64,000 bases of DNA. It comes from Bacillus chungangensis. GTDB lineage: Bacteria; Bacillota; Bacilli; Bacillales; Bacillaceae_C. The first letter of the stretch is position 1. Every line of letters begins with the position of its first letter. The notes under the pieces are model-generated. The model was not told the origin of the DNA. It searched no databases and was given only the letters and a program-made list of their open reading frames with translations. The position numbers were made by a program, and so were the translations under genes. The stretch is taken from NCBI RefSeq assembly GCF_030812995.1, contig NZ_JAUSTT010000008.1, positions 111,796 to 175,795 on the forward strand, given 5' to 3'. This document shows positions 35,249-44,217 of the stretch, one piece after another.

Positions 35249-37297
35249 TTAATCCAACTTATTGCCAGAAAGTGCTCCCGTCTTCTCTAAATAATTCCGT
35301 AATGGTGCATAATCTTCTTGCTCCCAAAATGATTCTGAATGAATAAATTTTATTGCATCTTTTCGAGCTGTTTCTAATGCACGATAATCATGAACCATAT
35401 CTGCCACTTTGAATTCTGGCAATCCACTTTGTTTTTTCCCAAAAAAATCTCCAGGCCCTCGCAATTCTAAATCACGTTCACTCAAGACAAAACCATCGTT
35501 CGTTTCGGTCATGATTCTCATTCTCTCTTTTCCAATCGCCGTTTTCGGATTTGCAAGCAGTACACAAAATGACTGATCGCTGCCTCGGCCTACCCTGCCG
35601 CGCAGCTGATGAAGCTGTGCCAATCCAAAGCGTTCTGCATCATAAATGATCATCATTGTAGCATTGGGAACATTCACCCCGACTTCGACAACAGTAGTAG
35701 CTACTAATATTTGTGTCTTATTCGCTGAGAAGGCTTGCATCGCAGCATCTTTATCTTGGCTGGAAAGTCTGCCATGCATCAGCGCGACTGAATAGCGGCT
35801 GCCATAATAAGTTGTAAGCATTTCATAGACATCAATCGCATTTTGAACATCGAGTTTATCCGATTCCTCAATCAACGGACAAATGACATATGCCTGCCGT
35901 CCATTCCTTAACTCTTTTTCCATAAACTGCAGTACACGCTCCAGCATTTCATGTTTCGCCCAATAAGTTTCTACTGGCTTTCTCCCTGCCGGCATTTCAT
36001 CGATGATCGATACATCCATTTCGCCAAAAGCGGTAATTGCCAATGTTCTTGGGATAGGCGTTGCTGTCATAAAGAGTGTATCAGGATAAAGACCTTTATC
36101 TTTTAGAATACGCCTCTGTTCAACTCCGAACCGATGTTGTTCATCTGTAATGACCAAACCCAAATTTTGAAACGAAACATCTTCTTGAATTAAAGCGTGA
36201 GTACCGATCATGCAATCGATTTCTCCGTCTTGTAGACCTTGCAACATTTCCTGTCTTTTTTTCCCTTTTACACTACTCGTTAAAAGTGCGATTTTTATTC
36301 CCATTGGTTCAAGCATAGATCTGAATGATGCTGCGTGTTGTTCAGCTAATATTTCGGTCGGCACCATTAAAGCTCCTTGATATCCCGCGGTAATAGAAGC
36401 ATAAATCGCGATTGCTGAGACAACCGTTTTCCCAGAACCAACATCCCCTTGTAAGAGCCGGTTCATGCGAAAAGGAGCTTTTAAATCTGCACAAATCTCA
36501 TTTACGGTTCGTTTTTGTGCAGTTGTTAAAGGAAAAGGCAATGTGGAAATAAATTGTTTTAATTTTTGTAAATTGTAATGCTTGGCAGAACCTGCAGCAT
36601 GCTCTCGTTCCATCTTTCGCAGTGCTTGCATTTTCAATTGAAAGTGCAAAAATTCCTCATATACGAAACGGCGGCGCGCTTGCTTTACTTCTTCATTATT
36701 TTTTGGAAAATGATAAGAGCGAAATGCTTCTGATCGGGATAATAATTGATACGTTTGTAGACAATATGGCGGCAAATTTTCTTCAATAGCTTGACTATAG
36801 TGCTTTAATGCTTCTTTTATAAAACGGCGAATACCTTTTGAAGTAAGCTTTCCTTTTGTTGCATAGATGGATTCAAATTCTTCCATTTGTTGATGGGAAC
36901 CGCTCTTGTATTGACTGACAGTAATTGTTTGGCGGTGTTGATCCCACTTTCCCGATACTGTTATCATGTCATTAATAGAAAATGTTGTTTTTAAGTAGGC
37001 CTGATTAAAGAACACTGCTTTAATTAAATAACGCCCAACCAATAAACGGATGGTAAGGCGCGATTTCTTCTTCCCAAAAAATTGTAGAGAAGGTTCACTA
37101 TGAACCTTCCCTTCCACAGTCACTCGCTCCTCATGTTTTACCTCAGTTAAATCTCGAAGGCGATAATCTTCATAGCGATAAGGAAAATGTTCCAATAAAT
37201 CACCAACAGTAACAATATTCATTGCGGCCAAGTTAGCGGCTGTTTCTTCTCCAATTCCTTTAATTTCCGTAATCGGATCACATATTGATTTAGTCAC
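35249..37297 (-). CDS. recG: ATP-dependent DNA helicase RecG
   Basis: RecG remodels stalled forks and branched recombination intermediates. The 682-residue protein has the N-terminal wedge/OB domain (about 60-150), Walker A GDVGSGKTVV, DEQH box TDEQHRFGVEQR, MTATPIPRTL and the C-terminal helicase motifs ATTVVEVGVNVPNA and QLRGRVGRG. I start it at the GTG at 37297, which overlaps the end of sdaAA by 8 bases and gives the same length as the B. subtilis protein; the ATG at 37318 lies deeper inside sdaAA. Confidence 0.96.
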   Translation of the reverse strand: MTKSICDPITEIKGIGEETAANLAAMNIVTVGDLLEHFPYRYEDYRLRDLTEVKHEERVTVEGKVHSEPSLQFFGKKKSRLTIRLLVGRYLIKAVFFNQAYLKTTFSINDMITVSGKWDQHRQTITVSQYKSGSHQQMEEFESIYATKGKLTSKGIRRFIKEALKHYSQAIEENLPPYCLQTYQLLSRSEAFRSYHFPKNNEEVKQARRRFVYEEFLHFQLKMQALRKMEREHAAGSAKHYNLQKLKQFISTLPFPLTTAQKRTVNEICADLKAPFRMNRLLQGDVGSGKTVVSAIAIYASITAGYQGALMVPTEILAEQHAASFRSMLEPMGIKIALLTSSVKGKKRQEMLQGLQDGEIDCMIGTHALIQEDVSFQNLGLVITDEQHRFGVEQRRILKDKGLYPDTLFMTATPIPRTLAITAFGEMDVSIIDEMPAGRKPVETYWAKHEMLERVLQFMEKELRNGRQAYVICPLIEESDKLDVQNAIDVYEMLTTYYGSRYSVALMHGRLSSQDKDAAMQAFSANKTQILVATTVVEVGVNVPNATMMIIYDAERFGLAQLHQLRGRVGRGSDQSFCVLLANPKTAIGKERMRIMTETNDGFVLSERDLELRGPGDFFGKKQSGLPEFKVADMVHDYRALETARKDAIKFIHSESFWEQEDYAPLRNYLEKTGALSGNKLD

Positions 37298-38177
37298 GAT
37301 GCTCCATCGGCATGCCAAAAATTTTCGCTTCTAGTTTGCGTCCAGTCGGCGTTGCCGCTAACCCTCCTTGACCTGTTTCTTTTAATGTCGTCGGCATTCT
37401 TTGGCCAATTTTAAACATTGCTTCAATGACTTCGTCACATGGAATGCGACTTTTAATGCCTGCAAGCGCCATATCGGCTGCCACCATCGCATTAGAAGCA
37501 CCCATCGCATTACGCTTGACACAAGGAACCTCTACAAGACCAGCAACGGGATCACATACAAGACCTAGCATATTTTTTAATGTGATCGCCATCGCTTCTG
37601 CACATTGCGACGGCGTACCGCCAGCCATTTCGACAATTGCTGCCGCTGCCATCCCTGCTGCTGATCCTACCTCCGCTTGACAGCCGCCAGCAGCGCCAGA
37701 AATCGATGCATTATTAGCGACAACAAAACCAAACGCACCTGATGTAAACAAAAAACGCACCATTTCTTCTCTCGATGGATTCAGTACATTTTTCACTGCA
37801 AAAAGAGTTCCAGGCACAACACCGGCGGAACCTGCCGTTGGCGTCGCACAAATCGTTCCCATAGCAGCATTCACTTCATTCGTTGCTACTGCTTTACTTA
37901 CTGCGTCTAAGATCGTTTTGCCGGACAAAGTATTGCCTTTTTCAATGTATTGTTTCATTAAGACCGCATCGCCGCCAGTTAGGCCTGAATGTGAATGGAC
38001 ACCTTGGATGCCGCGTTCGATCGCTTGTTCCATCACCTTTAAATTTTTGTCCATCTGCTCCATGATATCCTTTTTCGGCCTGCCGGTTACCTCTGCTTCT
38101 TGTTCAATCATCACATCCGAAATTTTTTTCTGTTGGTTTTCGGCTAATTGAACCAACTCAGCAACATTACGAAACAT
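37290..38177 (-). CDS. sdaAA: L-serine dehydratase alpha subunit
   Basis: This is the catalytic half of the iron-sulfur L-serine deaminase that turns serine into pyruvate and ammonia. The 295-residue protein has the SDH-alpha fold with SGLTGGDAVLM, GTICATPTAGSAGVVPG, GGCQAEVGSAAGMAAA and GLVCDPVAGLVEVPCVKRN; the cysteines in these motifs fit [4Fe-4S] ligands. The ATG at 38177 follows AAGGAGG. It is co-transcribed with sdaAB upstream and overlaps recG downstream. Confidence 0.96.
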   Translation of the reverse strand: MFRNVAELVQLAENQQKKISDVMIEQEAEVTGRPKKDIMEQMDKNLKVMEQAIERGIQGVHSHSGLTGGDAVLMKQYIEKGNTLSGKTILDAVSKAVATNEVNAAMGTICATPTAGSAGVVPGTLFAVKNVLNPSREEMVRFLFTSGAFGFVVANNASISGAAGGCQAEVGSAAGMAAAAIVEMAGGTPSQCAEAMAITLKNMLGLVCDPVAGLVEVPCVKRNAMGASNAMVAADMALAGIKSRIPCDEVIEAMFKIGQRMPTTLKETGQGGLAATPTGRKLEAKIFGMPMEHRD

Positions 38178-38257
38178 GAAGAGCGCCTCCTTTCTTGAAA
38201 ACGTTCCCAAATATAGCAGCTTGATGCTTAGATCACTTTCTTCACCAAACGGACTTC

Positions 38258-38920
38258 TTAGTCAACAATTCTCGTTACCTGTGTAACATTTGGCAAAGAG
38301 CGAATCTCTTTCAAAATCGCATCATCCATATTTTGATCAACCTCAATGGTCATTAATGCTGTCTTTCCTTTTTCTTTACGAGAAACCTCCATATGGCCGA
38401 TATTGATTTCATGTGCAGAAAGAATATTAGCTACGGAGGCAATAACGCCATAACGATCATTGTGTACAACTAAAATGGCAGGATGATGGCCAGATAATTT
38501 TAATAGAAAGCCGTTCAATTCAATGATTTCTATTTTACCACCGCCAATGGAAATGCCGACAAGCTCCATTTCTCCTTCTTCATCGCCTATTCGTACCCGG
38601 GCTGTGTTCGGGTGATCTGGAATCGCATTTTCCTCATAGAACGTGATTTCCATGCCTCGTTCTTGGGCAAATTGTATAGCATGAATAATTCTCTCATCAT
38701 CTGTTTCAAAATTAAGTAAACCGCCAGCAAGTGCAACATCTGTTCCATGACCTTTATACGTATCCTTAAAGGACCCATAGAAGGAAATATGAGCCCACTT
38801 AGGCTCCCGGCCAAACAAACTTCTAGCTACTTTTCCAATCCTGGCTGCACCAGCCGTATGGGAACTGGAAGGTCCTATCATCACAGGTCCAATAATATCA
38901 AACACACTTTTAAACTTCAT
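38258..38920 (-). CDS. sdaAB: L-serine dehydratase beta subunit
   Basis: The beta subunit supports the Fe-S alpha subunit. The 220-residue protein has the N-terminal SDH-beta domain (FDIIGPVMIGPSSSHTAGAARIG, about 6-28) and a C-terminal ACT domain (about 148-220, LVVHNDRYGVIASVANILSAHEINIG), probably a serine-sensing module. The ATG at 38920 follows GGAAGGGAAG. It is the first gene of sdaAB-sdaAA-recG. Confidence 0.96.
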   Translation of the reverse strand: MKFKSVFDIIGPVMIGPSSSHTAGAARIGKVARSLFGREPKWAHISFYGSFKDTYKGHGTDVALAGGLLNFETDDERIIHAIQFAQERGMEITFYEENAIPDHPNTARVRIGDEEGEMELVGISIGGGKIEIIELNGFLLKLSGHHPAILVVHNDRYGVIASVANILSAHEINIGHMEVSRKEKGKTALMTIEVDQNMDDAILKEIRSLPNVTQVTRIVD

Positions 38921-39244
38921 GTGCGTACTTCCCTTCCTCATCGTCGAAATCTTGACTGTTTTCAACTGCTTTCTAGCCTATTTATGCAAAAGTCATACAT
39001 TAGGTTCGCCTCCTCTCGCAAAGTGAAGGAGGCGCATTAGGTTAAGAATTTCCTATATCGACTGTAGACCTATCACTTCTTGTATCTCGCTTCTATTTAA
39101 CAAATGTTTATTGATTTGGCTTATTAAAGCAAGAAAAACTTCCTGATAAGGCATTGTTAAAATTTCGAGGATATAGGCTTCTTATCTTAAGATTTTAGTT
39201 CCTTATATAAAGGAAGTGGAGCCTTCAAGGATGAATGCTTCTCT
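38921..39244. other. Non-coding gap between fakA and sdaAB
   Basis: These 324 bases hold no gene. A CGCCTCC/GGAGGCG stem is present at about 39006-39033 without a U-tract on either strand. A TTCCTT/AAGGAA palindrome near 39200 could be a weak fakA terminator. No consensus promoter for sdaAB is evident. Confidence 0.45.
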
Positions 39245-40918
39245 TTATTCTACTGAAAAAATAAAAGCATACAGGGGCTGGTTTCCATGATGAATCTCCA
39301 TTTCAATATCAGGAAATGCCGTTTGCAATTCATTTTCAAGATTTGACAATTCTTGTTGAGAAACGTCCTCCCCATAGATAATGGTGATAATTTCCGTATC
39401 TTCATCAACCATTTGCTCTAAAAGTGCTTTCGCCGATGCGACTTTATCTTTGTTTACATCCACAATTTTTCCGTCGGCAATCCCCATAAAATCGCCCTTG
39501 GAAATTGCCAATCCATCTATATTTGTGTCGCGGACGGCATATGTAATTTGTCCCGTTTTTACATGTAGAAGGGCATCGCTCATTGCTTCATGGTTATCTT
39601 CCAAATTAGCTGAAGGATTAAAAGATAATAGAGCCGCTAATCCTTGAGGAACTGTCTTTGATTCCACCACGATTGTTTTTTCCTTCACAATATCTGCTGC
39701 CTGCTTTGCCGCCATAATAATATTTTTATTGTTAGGCAAAATAATGATATTCTCAGCATTTACATTCTCAATAGCGTTGACAATGTCCTCCGTGCTTGGA
39801 TTCATCGATTGCCCGCCTTCAATCACAGCGGTTGCACCAATACTTTTAAATAGCTCGCCGATGCCGCTTCCCATTGAGACAACAACAATCCCATATTTTT
39901 GTTTTTCACTATGTACAGTTTTTTCTTTCAGTTGTTGGCTGTTGTCAATCATCGAACGATGTTGTTCACGCATATTTTCTATCTTCATATTAATGAGACT
40001 TCCATAGCGTTGGCCATAGGATAAAACATCACCAGGACGCTCAGCATGAATGTGAACCTTGACGAGTTCTTCATCTGTAATGACCAATAAGGAGTCTCCA
40101 AACGCACTTATTTCCTTCGTAAATAGTTCTTCCGTAAATGGATGTTTTTTTAATTTCTCCGTTTCTAATTTGACCATGAATTCGGTACAATATCCAAATT
40201 CAATATCCTCTGGATCCATAAAGCTTTGGGCACCTTTATGATGCTCCGCGTTAACGAGCTCCTTCATTGAAGGGATAATCGTCGAATTCTCAGGTGATGC
40301 TTCACCTTTTAAGGAAGCTAGAAAACCTTCGTACACACAAACAAGCCCTTGACCACCGCTATCCACTACACCAACCTCTTTTAACACTGGCAAGAGATCG
40401 GGAGTACGCTTGAGAGATCGTTTCGCTTCTTTTAAAACTTCTTCCATTACAACCACAAAATCAGACTGATTTTTAGCAATTTTGACTGCTTTTTTCGCTG
40501 CATCTTTTGCAACTGTTAAAATTGTTCCTTCTACTGGTTTCATTACAGCCCGGTAAGCTGTGTCGACTCCAGCTTCTAAACCGGCTGCAAATTCTTTACT
40601 AGTGATGCTGTCTTTGTCCTCAATTGCTTTAGAAAAGCCACGGAAAAGCTGCGATAAAATAACACCAGAATTTCCTCTTGCTCCCATTAAAAGTCCTTTA
40701 GCAAGAGCTTTCCCTACATAGCCAATATGAGGCTGGATATTTTGTTGTACTTCTTTTGCCCCGGAAGACATCGATAAATTCATGTTTGTACCAGTATCAC
40801 CGTCAGGAACTGGAAACACATTTAGTGCATCGACCATTTGAGCATTGACAGATAAGTGATTCGCTCCTTGGATAATCATTTCTGCAAATCTTCTTCCGTC
40901 TAATGATGTAATCGCCAC
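39245..40918 (-). CDS. fakA: Fatty acid kinase catalytic subunit FakA (YloV)
   Basis: FakA phosphorylates exogenous fatty acids bound to FakB (DegV-like) proteins, feeding the PlsX/PlsY pathway. The 557-residue protein has an N-terminal DhaL-type nucleotide domain (NVFPVPDGDTGTNMNLSM, about 28-45, with metal-binding Asp residues; GARGNSGVILSQ), a middle domain and a C-terminal DAK1-like/DegV-like domain. Translation starts at a GTG after GGGGG. It forms a pair with yloU, as in most Firmicutes. Confidence 0.95.
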   Translation of the reverse strand: MAITSLDGRRFAEMIIQGANHLSVNAQMVDALNVFPVPDGDTGTNMNLSMSSGAKEVQQNIQPHIGYVGKALAKGLLMGARGNSGVILSQLFRGFSKAIEDKDSITSKEFAAGLEAGVDTAYRAVMKPVEGTILTVAKDAAKKAVKIAKNQSDFVVVMEEVLKEAKRSLKRTPDLLPVLKEVGVVDSGGQGLVCVYEGFLASLKGEASPENSTIIPSMKELVNAEHHKGAQSFMDPEDIEFGYCTEFMVKLETEKLKKHPFTEELFTKEISAFGDSLLVITDEELVKVHIHAERPGDVLSYGQRYGSLINMKIENMREQHRSMIDNSQQLKEKTVHSEKQKYGIVVVSMGSGIGELFKSIGATAVIEGGQSMNPSTEDIVNAIENVNAENIIILPNNKNIIMAAKQAADIVKEKTIVVESKTVPQGLAALLSFNPSANLEDNHEAMSDALLHVKTGQITYAVRDTNIDGLAISKGDFMGIADGKIVDVNKDKVASAKALLEQMVDEDTEIITIIYGEDVSQQELSNLENELQTAFPDIEMEIHHGNQPLYAFIFSVE

Positions 40919-40931
40919 AAAACTTTCCCCC

Positions 40932-41297
40932 TCACGATGGGTTCGTTACTCGAACCCCTTGAACATAAATATTAACGGAATCTGCTGCAAGACCGATTGT
41001 TTGCTCTAATGTGTACTTTACTTTTGCTTGTACATTGTGAGCAACTTCAGAAATCTTTGTCCCGTAGCCAACAATAATATACATATCAATGTGCAGTTCC
41101 TCATTTTCCTGCCTAACGATGATACCGCGTGTAAAATTATCTTTCCCTAAAATTTCAGTTAATCCATCTTTAATTTGATTTTTTGACGCCATTCCAACAA
41201 TACCATAATTATCAATTGCAGCGCCTCCCGCAATTGCTGCTATTACTTCATTGGCAATATGAATATGCCCGTAATTTGTTTTCATTTCGATGGACAT
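40932..41297 (-). CDS. yloU: Asp23/Gls24 family protein YloU
   Basis: A 121-residue alkaline-shock (Asp23/Gls24) family protein. The family motif GHIHIANEVIAAIAGGAAIDNYGIVGMA (about 9-36) and the C-terminal VKYTLEQTIGLAADSVNIYVQGVRV segment are clear. Family members act at the envelope under stress; the exact role next to FakA is unknown. The ATG at 41297 follows GGGGGG; a longer frame to 41318 is not supported. Confidence 0.94.
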   Translation of the reverse strand: MSIEMKTNYGHIHIANEVIAAIAGGAAIDNYGIVGMASKNQIKDGLTEILGKDNFTRGIIVRQENEELHIDMYIIVGYGTKISEVAHNVQAKVKYTLEQTIGLAADSVNIYVQGVRVTNPS

Positions 41298-41402
41298 GCA
41301 ACGTCCCCCCTTTATCATCTAGCTTAGGCTTGAATACAGTCATTTTACTATAAGTACCTATTTTTTTAAAGCAAGATTTGCAGGTAAGAGAACCCGTTAT
41401 TT

Positions 41403-41431
41403 ATCATTCCAATTATACAGGTGAATGTCAA
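41403..41431 (-). promoter_or_regulatory. Sigma-A promoter of yloU-fakA
   Basis: A perfect TTGACA (41426-41431) is 17 bases from AATGAT (41403-41408, four of six consensus positions) on the minus strand, divergent from the rpmB promoter. Confidence 0.5.
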
Positions 41432-41462
41432 GGTTTTTTTCTTGAAAGAGTAAGTACAAGTA

Positions 41463-41491
41463 TTGCATTATCAGTACTAGTGTGATAAATT
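41463..41491 (+). promoter_or_regulatory. Sigma-A promoter of rpmB
   Basis: TTGCAT (41463-41468), 17 bases, TAAATT (41486-41491), with TG just upstream of the -10. It is about 55 bases before the rpmB start. Confidence 0.55.
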
Positions 41492-41546
41492 ATTAAGGTA
41501 TGTTTATGTGAAAAGTGAATTTCTTCATAAGTAAGGAGGGAATGCT

Positions 41547-41735
41547 ATGGCTAAAAAATGTGTGATTACTGGTCGAAAAACAAGTACTGGAAACAAACGT
41601 TCCCATGCATTAAATGCTAACAGGCGAACTTGGAAAGCTAACCTTCAAAAAGTTCGCATTCTTGTAGATGGAAAACCAAAACGTGTTTGGGTTTCTGCTC
41701 GAGCGCTGAAATCTGGAAAAGTAGAACGCGTATAA
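41547..41735 (+). CDS. rpmB: 50S ribosomal protein L28
   Basis: A 62-residue large-subunit protein, with [21 protein letters not shown] at the N-terminus and [14 protein letters not shown] at the C-terminus. Only one cysteine is present, so this is the zinc-independent form rather than the CxxC form. AAGGAGGG precedes the ATG. It is one of two plus-strand genes here, opposite to yloU as in B. subtilis, and converges on ddh. Confidence 0.98.
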   Translation: MAKKCVITGRKTSTGNKRSHALNANRRTWKANLQKVRILVDGKPKRVWVSARALKSGKVERV

Positions 41736-41769
41736 TTCGCTTATTTACGAAAGAAACGTAAAAGCAATG

Positions 41770-41823
41770 AAAGAAGCGAGTGCAATTTGCTTCTTTAAAG
41801 CACCCATTTAAAATGGGTGCTTT
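41770..41823. terminator. Tandem hairpins between rpmB and ddh, bidirectional terminator
   Basis: A first stem AAAGAAGC/GCTTCTTT (41770-41796) is followed directly by a near-perfect palindrome AAAGCACCCATTT/AAATGGGTGCTTT (41797-41823). A T run follows on the plus strand and A/T-rich sequence on the minus strand, so both convergent genes can terminate here. Confidence 0.85.
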
Positions 41824-41844
41824 TTTATATGATGATGGATTCTC

Positions 41845-42831
41845 TTATAATAAATCTCTCCGCAAGTCTTCAACAGGTCGATCTGACAAGTATTTTGGCG
41901 CAATATCATACACCGTTTTCGCTCCAATGTCACCTGCTTTGTTTAAATAATAAGCTGCACGTGCATACGTCACAAGCACGCTGGAAGTAAAAGCTGGATT
42001 GCTATCAAGCTTCAGTGAAAATTCAAAGATTTGATTGCTATTATCACCTGTTTTTCCACTTCTTATAACAAACCCTCCGTGCTTCATTTTCGCATGTTTT
42101 GTTTTTAATTCTGATTCTGAAATAAAGGTAACTGTCGTCTCATAATCAGCAAAATAATTTGGCATTGTCTTAATTTGCCGTTCAATCTCGACTGGATCCG
42201 CTTCTTTTTCTAAGACGACATAGCATTCTCGCAAATGTTTTTCTCTAGTTGATAATGTAGGTAGTTCTCCTCTTCTTACCTTTTCCATTGCTTCTGCAAT
42301 TGGCACCGTATATTGAATGGCATCCTTGACTCCTTTAATTCGTCGAATTGCATCAGAATGTCCTTGACTCACGCCTTCACCCCAAAAAGTATATGTTTCA
42401 CCTTTTGGAAGCATTGCTTCTCCTAACATACGATTAAGGGAGAACAAACCTGGATCCCAGCCTACAGATATGACGCTTGTTTTTCCACCGTTTTTTGCCG
42501 CCTCATCCACAGAAGAAAAATATTCAGGTATTTTTGCATGGGTATCATAGCTGTCCACTGTATTAAACATATGAGCGAAAAATGGACCTTGTTCTGGCAA
42601 ATCTGTCGCTGATCCTCCGCAAAGAATCATGACATCAATGTGATCCTTATATGCTTCTGCCTCTGATATATGTACAATATTCAGCGTTTCATCCTCCACC
42701 TGCATGCTATCTGGGCTTCTGCGCGTGAAGATGGCAATCAGTTTCATATCTGCTCGTTGTTTGATTGCTTGTACCGCTTCCCTTCCTAAATTGCCATATC
42801 CAACAATGCCTATTCTTATTTGATTGTTCAT
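41845..42831 (-). CDS. ddh: meso-Diaminopimelate D-dehydrogenase
   Basis: Ddh reductively aminates tetrahydrodipicolinate with ammonia and NADPH to meso-diaminopimelate in one step, bypassing the succinyl or acetyl branch of lysine and peptidoglycan precursor synthesis. The 328-residue protein has the N-terminal dinucleotide-binding RIGIVGYGNLGREAVQAI, the FTRRSP phosphate-binding stretch, LCGGSATDLPEQGP, TVDSYDTH, SVGWDPGLFSLNR and the substrate-region WGEGVSQGHSDAIRRI. AGGAGG precedes the ATG at 42831. B. subtilis lacks this gene as I know it. Its position between spoVM and rpmB looks like an insertion in otherwise conserved order. Confidence 0.95.
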   Translation of the reverse strand: MNNQIRIGIVGYGNLGREAVQAIKQRADMKLIAIFTRRSPDSMQVEDETLNIVHISEAEAYKDHIDVMILCGGSATDLPEQGPFFAHMFNTVDSYDTHAKIPEYFSSVDEAAKNGGKTSVISVGWDPGLFSLNRMLGEAMLPKGETYTFWGEGVSQGHSDAIRRIKGVKDAIQYTVPIAEAMEKVRRGELPTLSTREKHLRECYVVLEKEADPVEIERQIKTMPNYFADYETTVTFISESELKTKHAKMKHGGFVIRSGKTGDNSNQIFEFSLKLDSNPAFTSSVLVTYARAAYYLNKAGDIGAKTVYDIAPKYLSDRPVEDLRRDLL

Positions 42832-43006
42832 TTTTTTTCCTCCTTGTTTTCGATAGCTTTCAGGGCGAAGAACCTTTTTACTTCTACAAACAGCATGTCC
42901 CAATGAAAAGTCTCACTAACTATACCTGAATTGAAACATTTTCATCATTAATGTTAACTTTTTTTTGTTAACCCTGCAATTATTTTTTACGTCACTAATC
43001 ATGAAA
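42832..43006. other. Leader of ddh with paired GTTAAC sites
   Basis: Downstream of the ddh promoter candidate two GTTAAC motifs flank an 8-base T run (42953-42972). They could form a small hairpin or an operator. No gene is present in the 42832-43146 gap. Confidence 0.4.
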
Positions 43007-43036
43007 ATAATATTTCACTTAATCGAGTCATTTCAA
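43007..43036 (-). promoter_or_regulatory. Candidate sigma-A promoter of ddh
   Basis: TTGAAA (43031-43036), 18 bases, TATTAT (43007-43012) on the minus strand, each near consensus. It would give a leader of about 170 bases. Confidence 0.45.
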
Positions 43037-43099
43037 CATGCGGCGAGTAGTATCAAGTCATTTTACCATCATTCTTAGAGATAAGAATGGAAATAATTC

Positions 43100-43133
43100 C
43101 TCAATAAAAATACACCCATAAAAGGGTGTATTT
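43100..43133 (-). terminator. Intrinsic terminator of spoVM
   Basis: AAATACACCC (43108-43117) and GGGTGTATTT (43124-43133) form a perfect 10-bp stem with a 6-base loop and a T-rich tail on the minus strand, just past the spoVM stop. Confidence 0.85.
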
Positions 43134-43146
43134 AGCAAGGTGCTAA

Positions 43147-43227
43147 TTATTTCTTTTGAAAAGTTCCTAACATTGCTCTAACAATACCGCCAATAAATTT
43201 TGGTAGTTTTATTGTATAAAATTTCAT
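43147..43227 (-). CDS. spoVM: Stage V sporulation protein M (26 residues)
   Basis: SpoVM is a 26-residue amphipathic helix that recognises the convex forespore membrane, anchors SpoIVA and starts spore-coat assembly; it also inhibits FtsH. I found it by reading the minus strand: it begins MKFYTIKLPKF and ends with GTFQKK, differing from the B. subtilis peptide at a few positions (Ile for Leu at 12 and changes in the last residues). Pro9, needed for curvature sensing, is present. GGAGGG precedes the ATG. It lies between thiN and ddh and is followed by a terminator. A sigma-E promoter is expected but I could not pin one down. Confidence 0.97.
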   Translation of the reverse strand: MKFYTIKLPKFIGGIVRAMLGTFQKK

Positions 43228-43325
43228 GAAAAGTCCCTCCTTATTCAACAAAGTATCTGGTCTCTTATATCATATTCATGTACCTTTCGTTCAGTACATA
43301 GAGTCAGATATCCACTTTTTCTACA

Positions 43326-43976
43326 TTAATCCATACTTCTTACCATTATTAGTATGCCTTCCTTAAAAGAAAAAGTACCCTTTGATTGAATAAGTTCATT
43401 GCTCATGCATAAAGTCGATCCTCTCGAAACATGTTGATCTTTTAATGGATATTTAAAGCCTATTAAAGTAATATCTATAATTTCTCTGCTTAGCGGCAGA
43501 AAGGAAATATATTGTTTATCAGCAATTTTTTCAATTGTATACGTGCCAGGTCGAAGGATGGAAATGATATTCTTTTCATCAATCATCTCAATCGTACAAG
43601 ATAGAGACGATAAAATGGATGGTCTAGCCATTAAAAATACATTAGCTAGAAAATGATCTAGTCTTCCTCCCGTACCTCCAAAAATTCGAATCAATGCCGG
43701 CTGCTGCTTCACTGCCCAAAGTAGGGCAAGTTCCATATCTGTTTCATCCTTTTCAGGAAGGTAGCGATTGATATTAGTTAATTGCTTATTGATCACGGCC
43801 CATTCCGCTTCATTTACAGAATCAAAATCACCGAATGCAATATGCGGACAAATACCTGCCTGCAGCAAATAATAAACGCCGCGATCTACTCCTATCCAAA
43901 GCACATCTTGATCGTTTTCAAGCTTCGGAATATATGCTTCCGGCCCCCCAGCAACGATATAGATTGTTTTTTGCAT
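43326..43976 (-). CDS. thiN: Thiamine pyrophosphokinase
   Basis: ThiN transfers pyrophosphate from ATP to thiamine, giving the cofactor TPP. The 216-residue protein has the N-terminal nucleotide-binding domain with WIGVDRGVYYLLQAG and GDFDSV (about 48-53, acidic catalytic residues), then PEKDETDMELAL and FGGTGGRLDHFLAN. A C-terminal beta-sandwich holds the thiamine site. It follows rpe after a 241-bp spacer that carries an ATCATTCATC-type stem (44167-44197) but no U-tract. Confidence 0.95.
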   Translation of the reverse strand: MQKTIYIVAGGPEAYIPKLENDQDVLWIGVDRGVYYLLQAGICPHIAFGDFDSVNEAEWAVINKQLTNINRYLPEKDETDMELALLWAVKQQPALIRIFGGTGGRLDHFLANVFLMARPSILSSLSCTIEMIDEKNIISILRPGTYTIEKIADKQYISFLPLSREIIDITLIGFKYPLKDQHVSRGSTLCMSNELIQSKGTFSFKEGILIMVRSMD

Positions 43977-44217
43977 GCTTTTTCTTCTTCTATCCTCCCA
44001 AGCATAGAGTATTCAAATAGTCTTTTATCACCGGCAGTCTTGGTGCACTGTGAAAATTTTTGTTATACGAAGCTTTTTTCACAAGCGAAAGAAGTTGTCA
44101 GGTAAAAGTTCCTGGGACGTCTTTGAACATCTCTACTAATCTTTTTATTAATAATTCGTTTTTTGCATCATTCATCTATCACAAGTTGATGAACGATAGC
44201 TTTATCGGACAATACAT

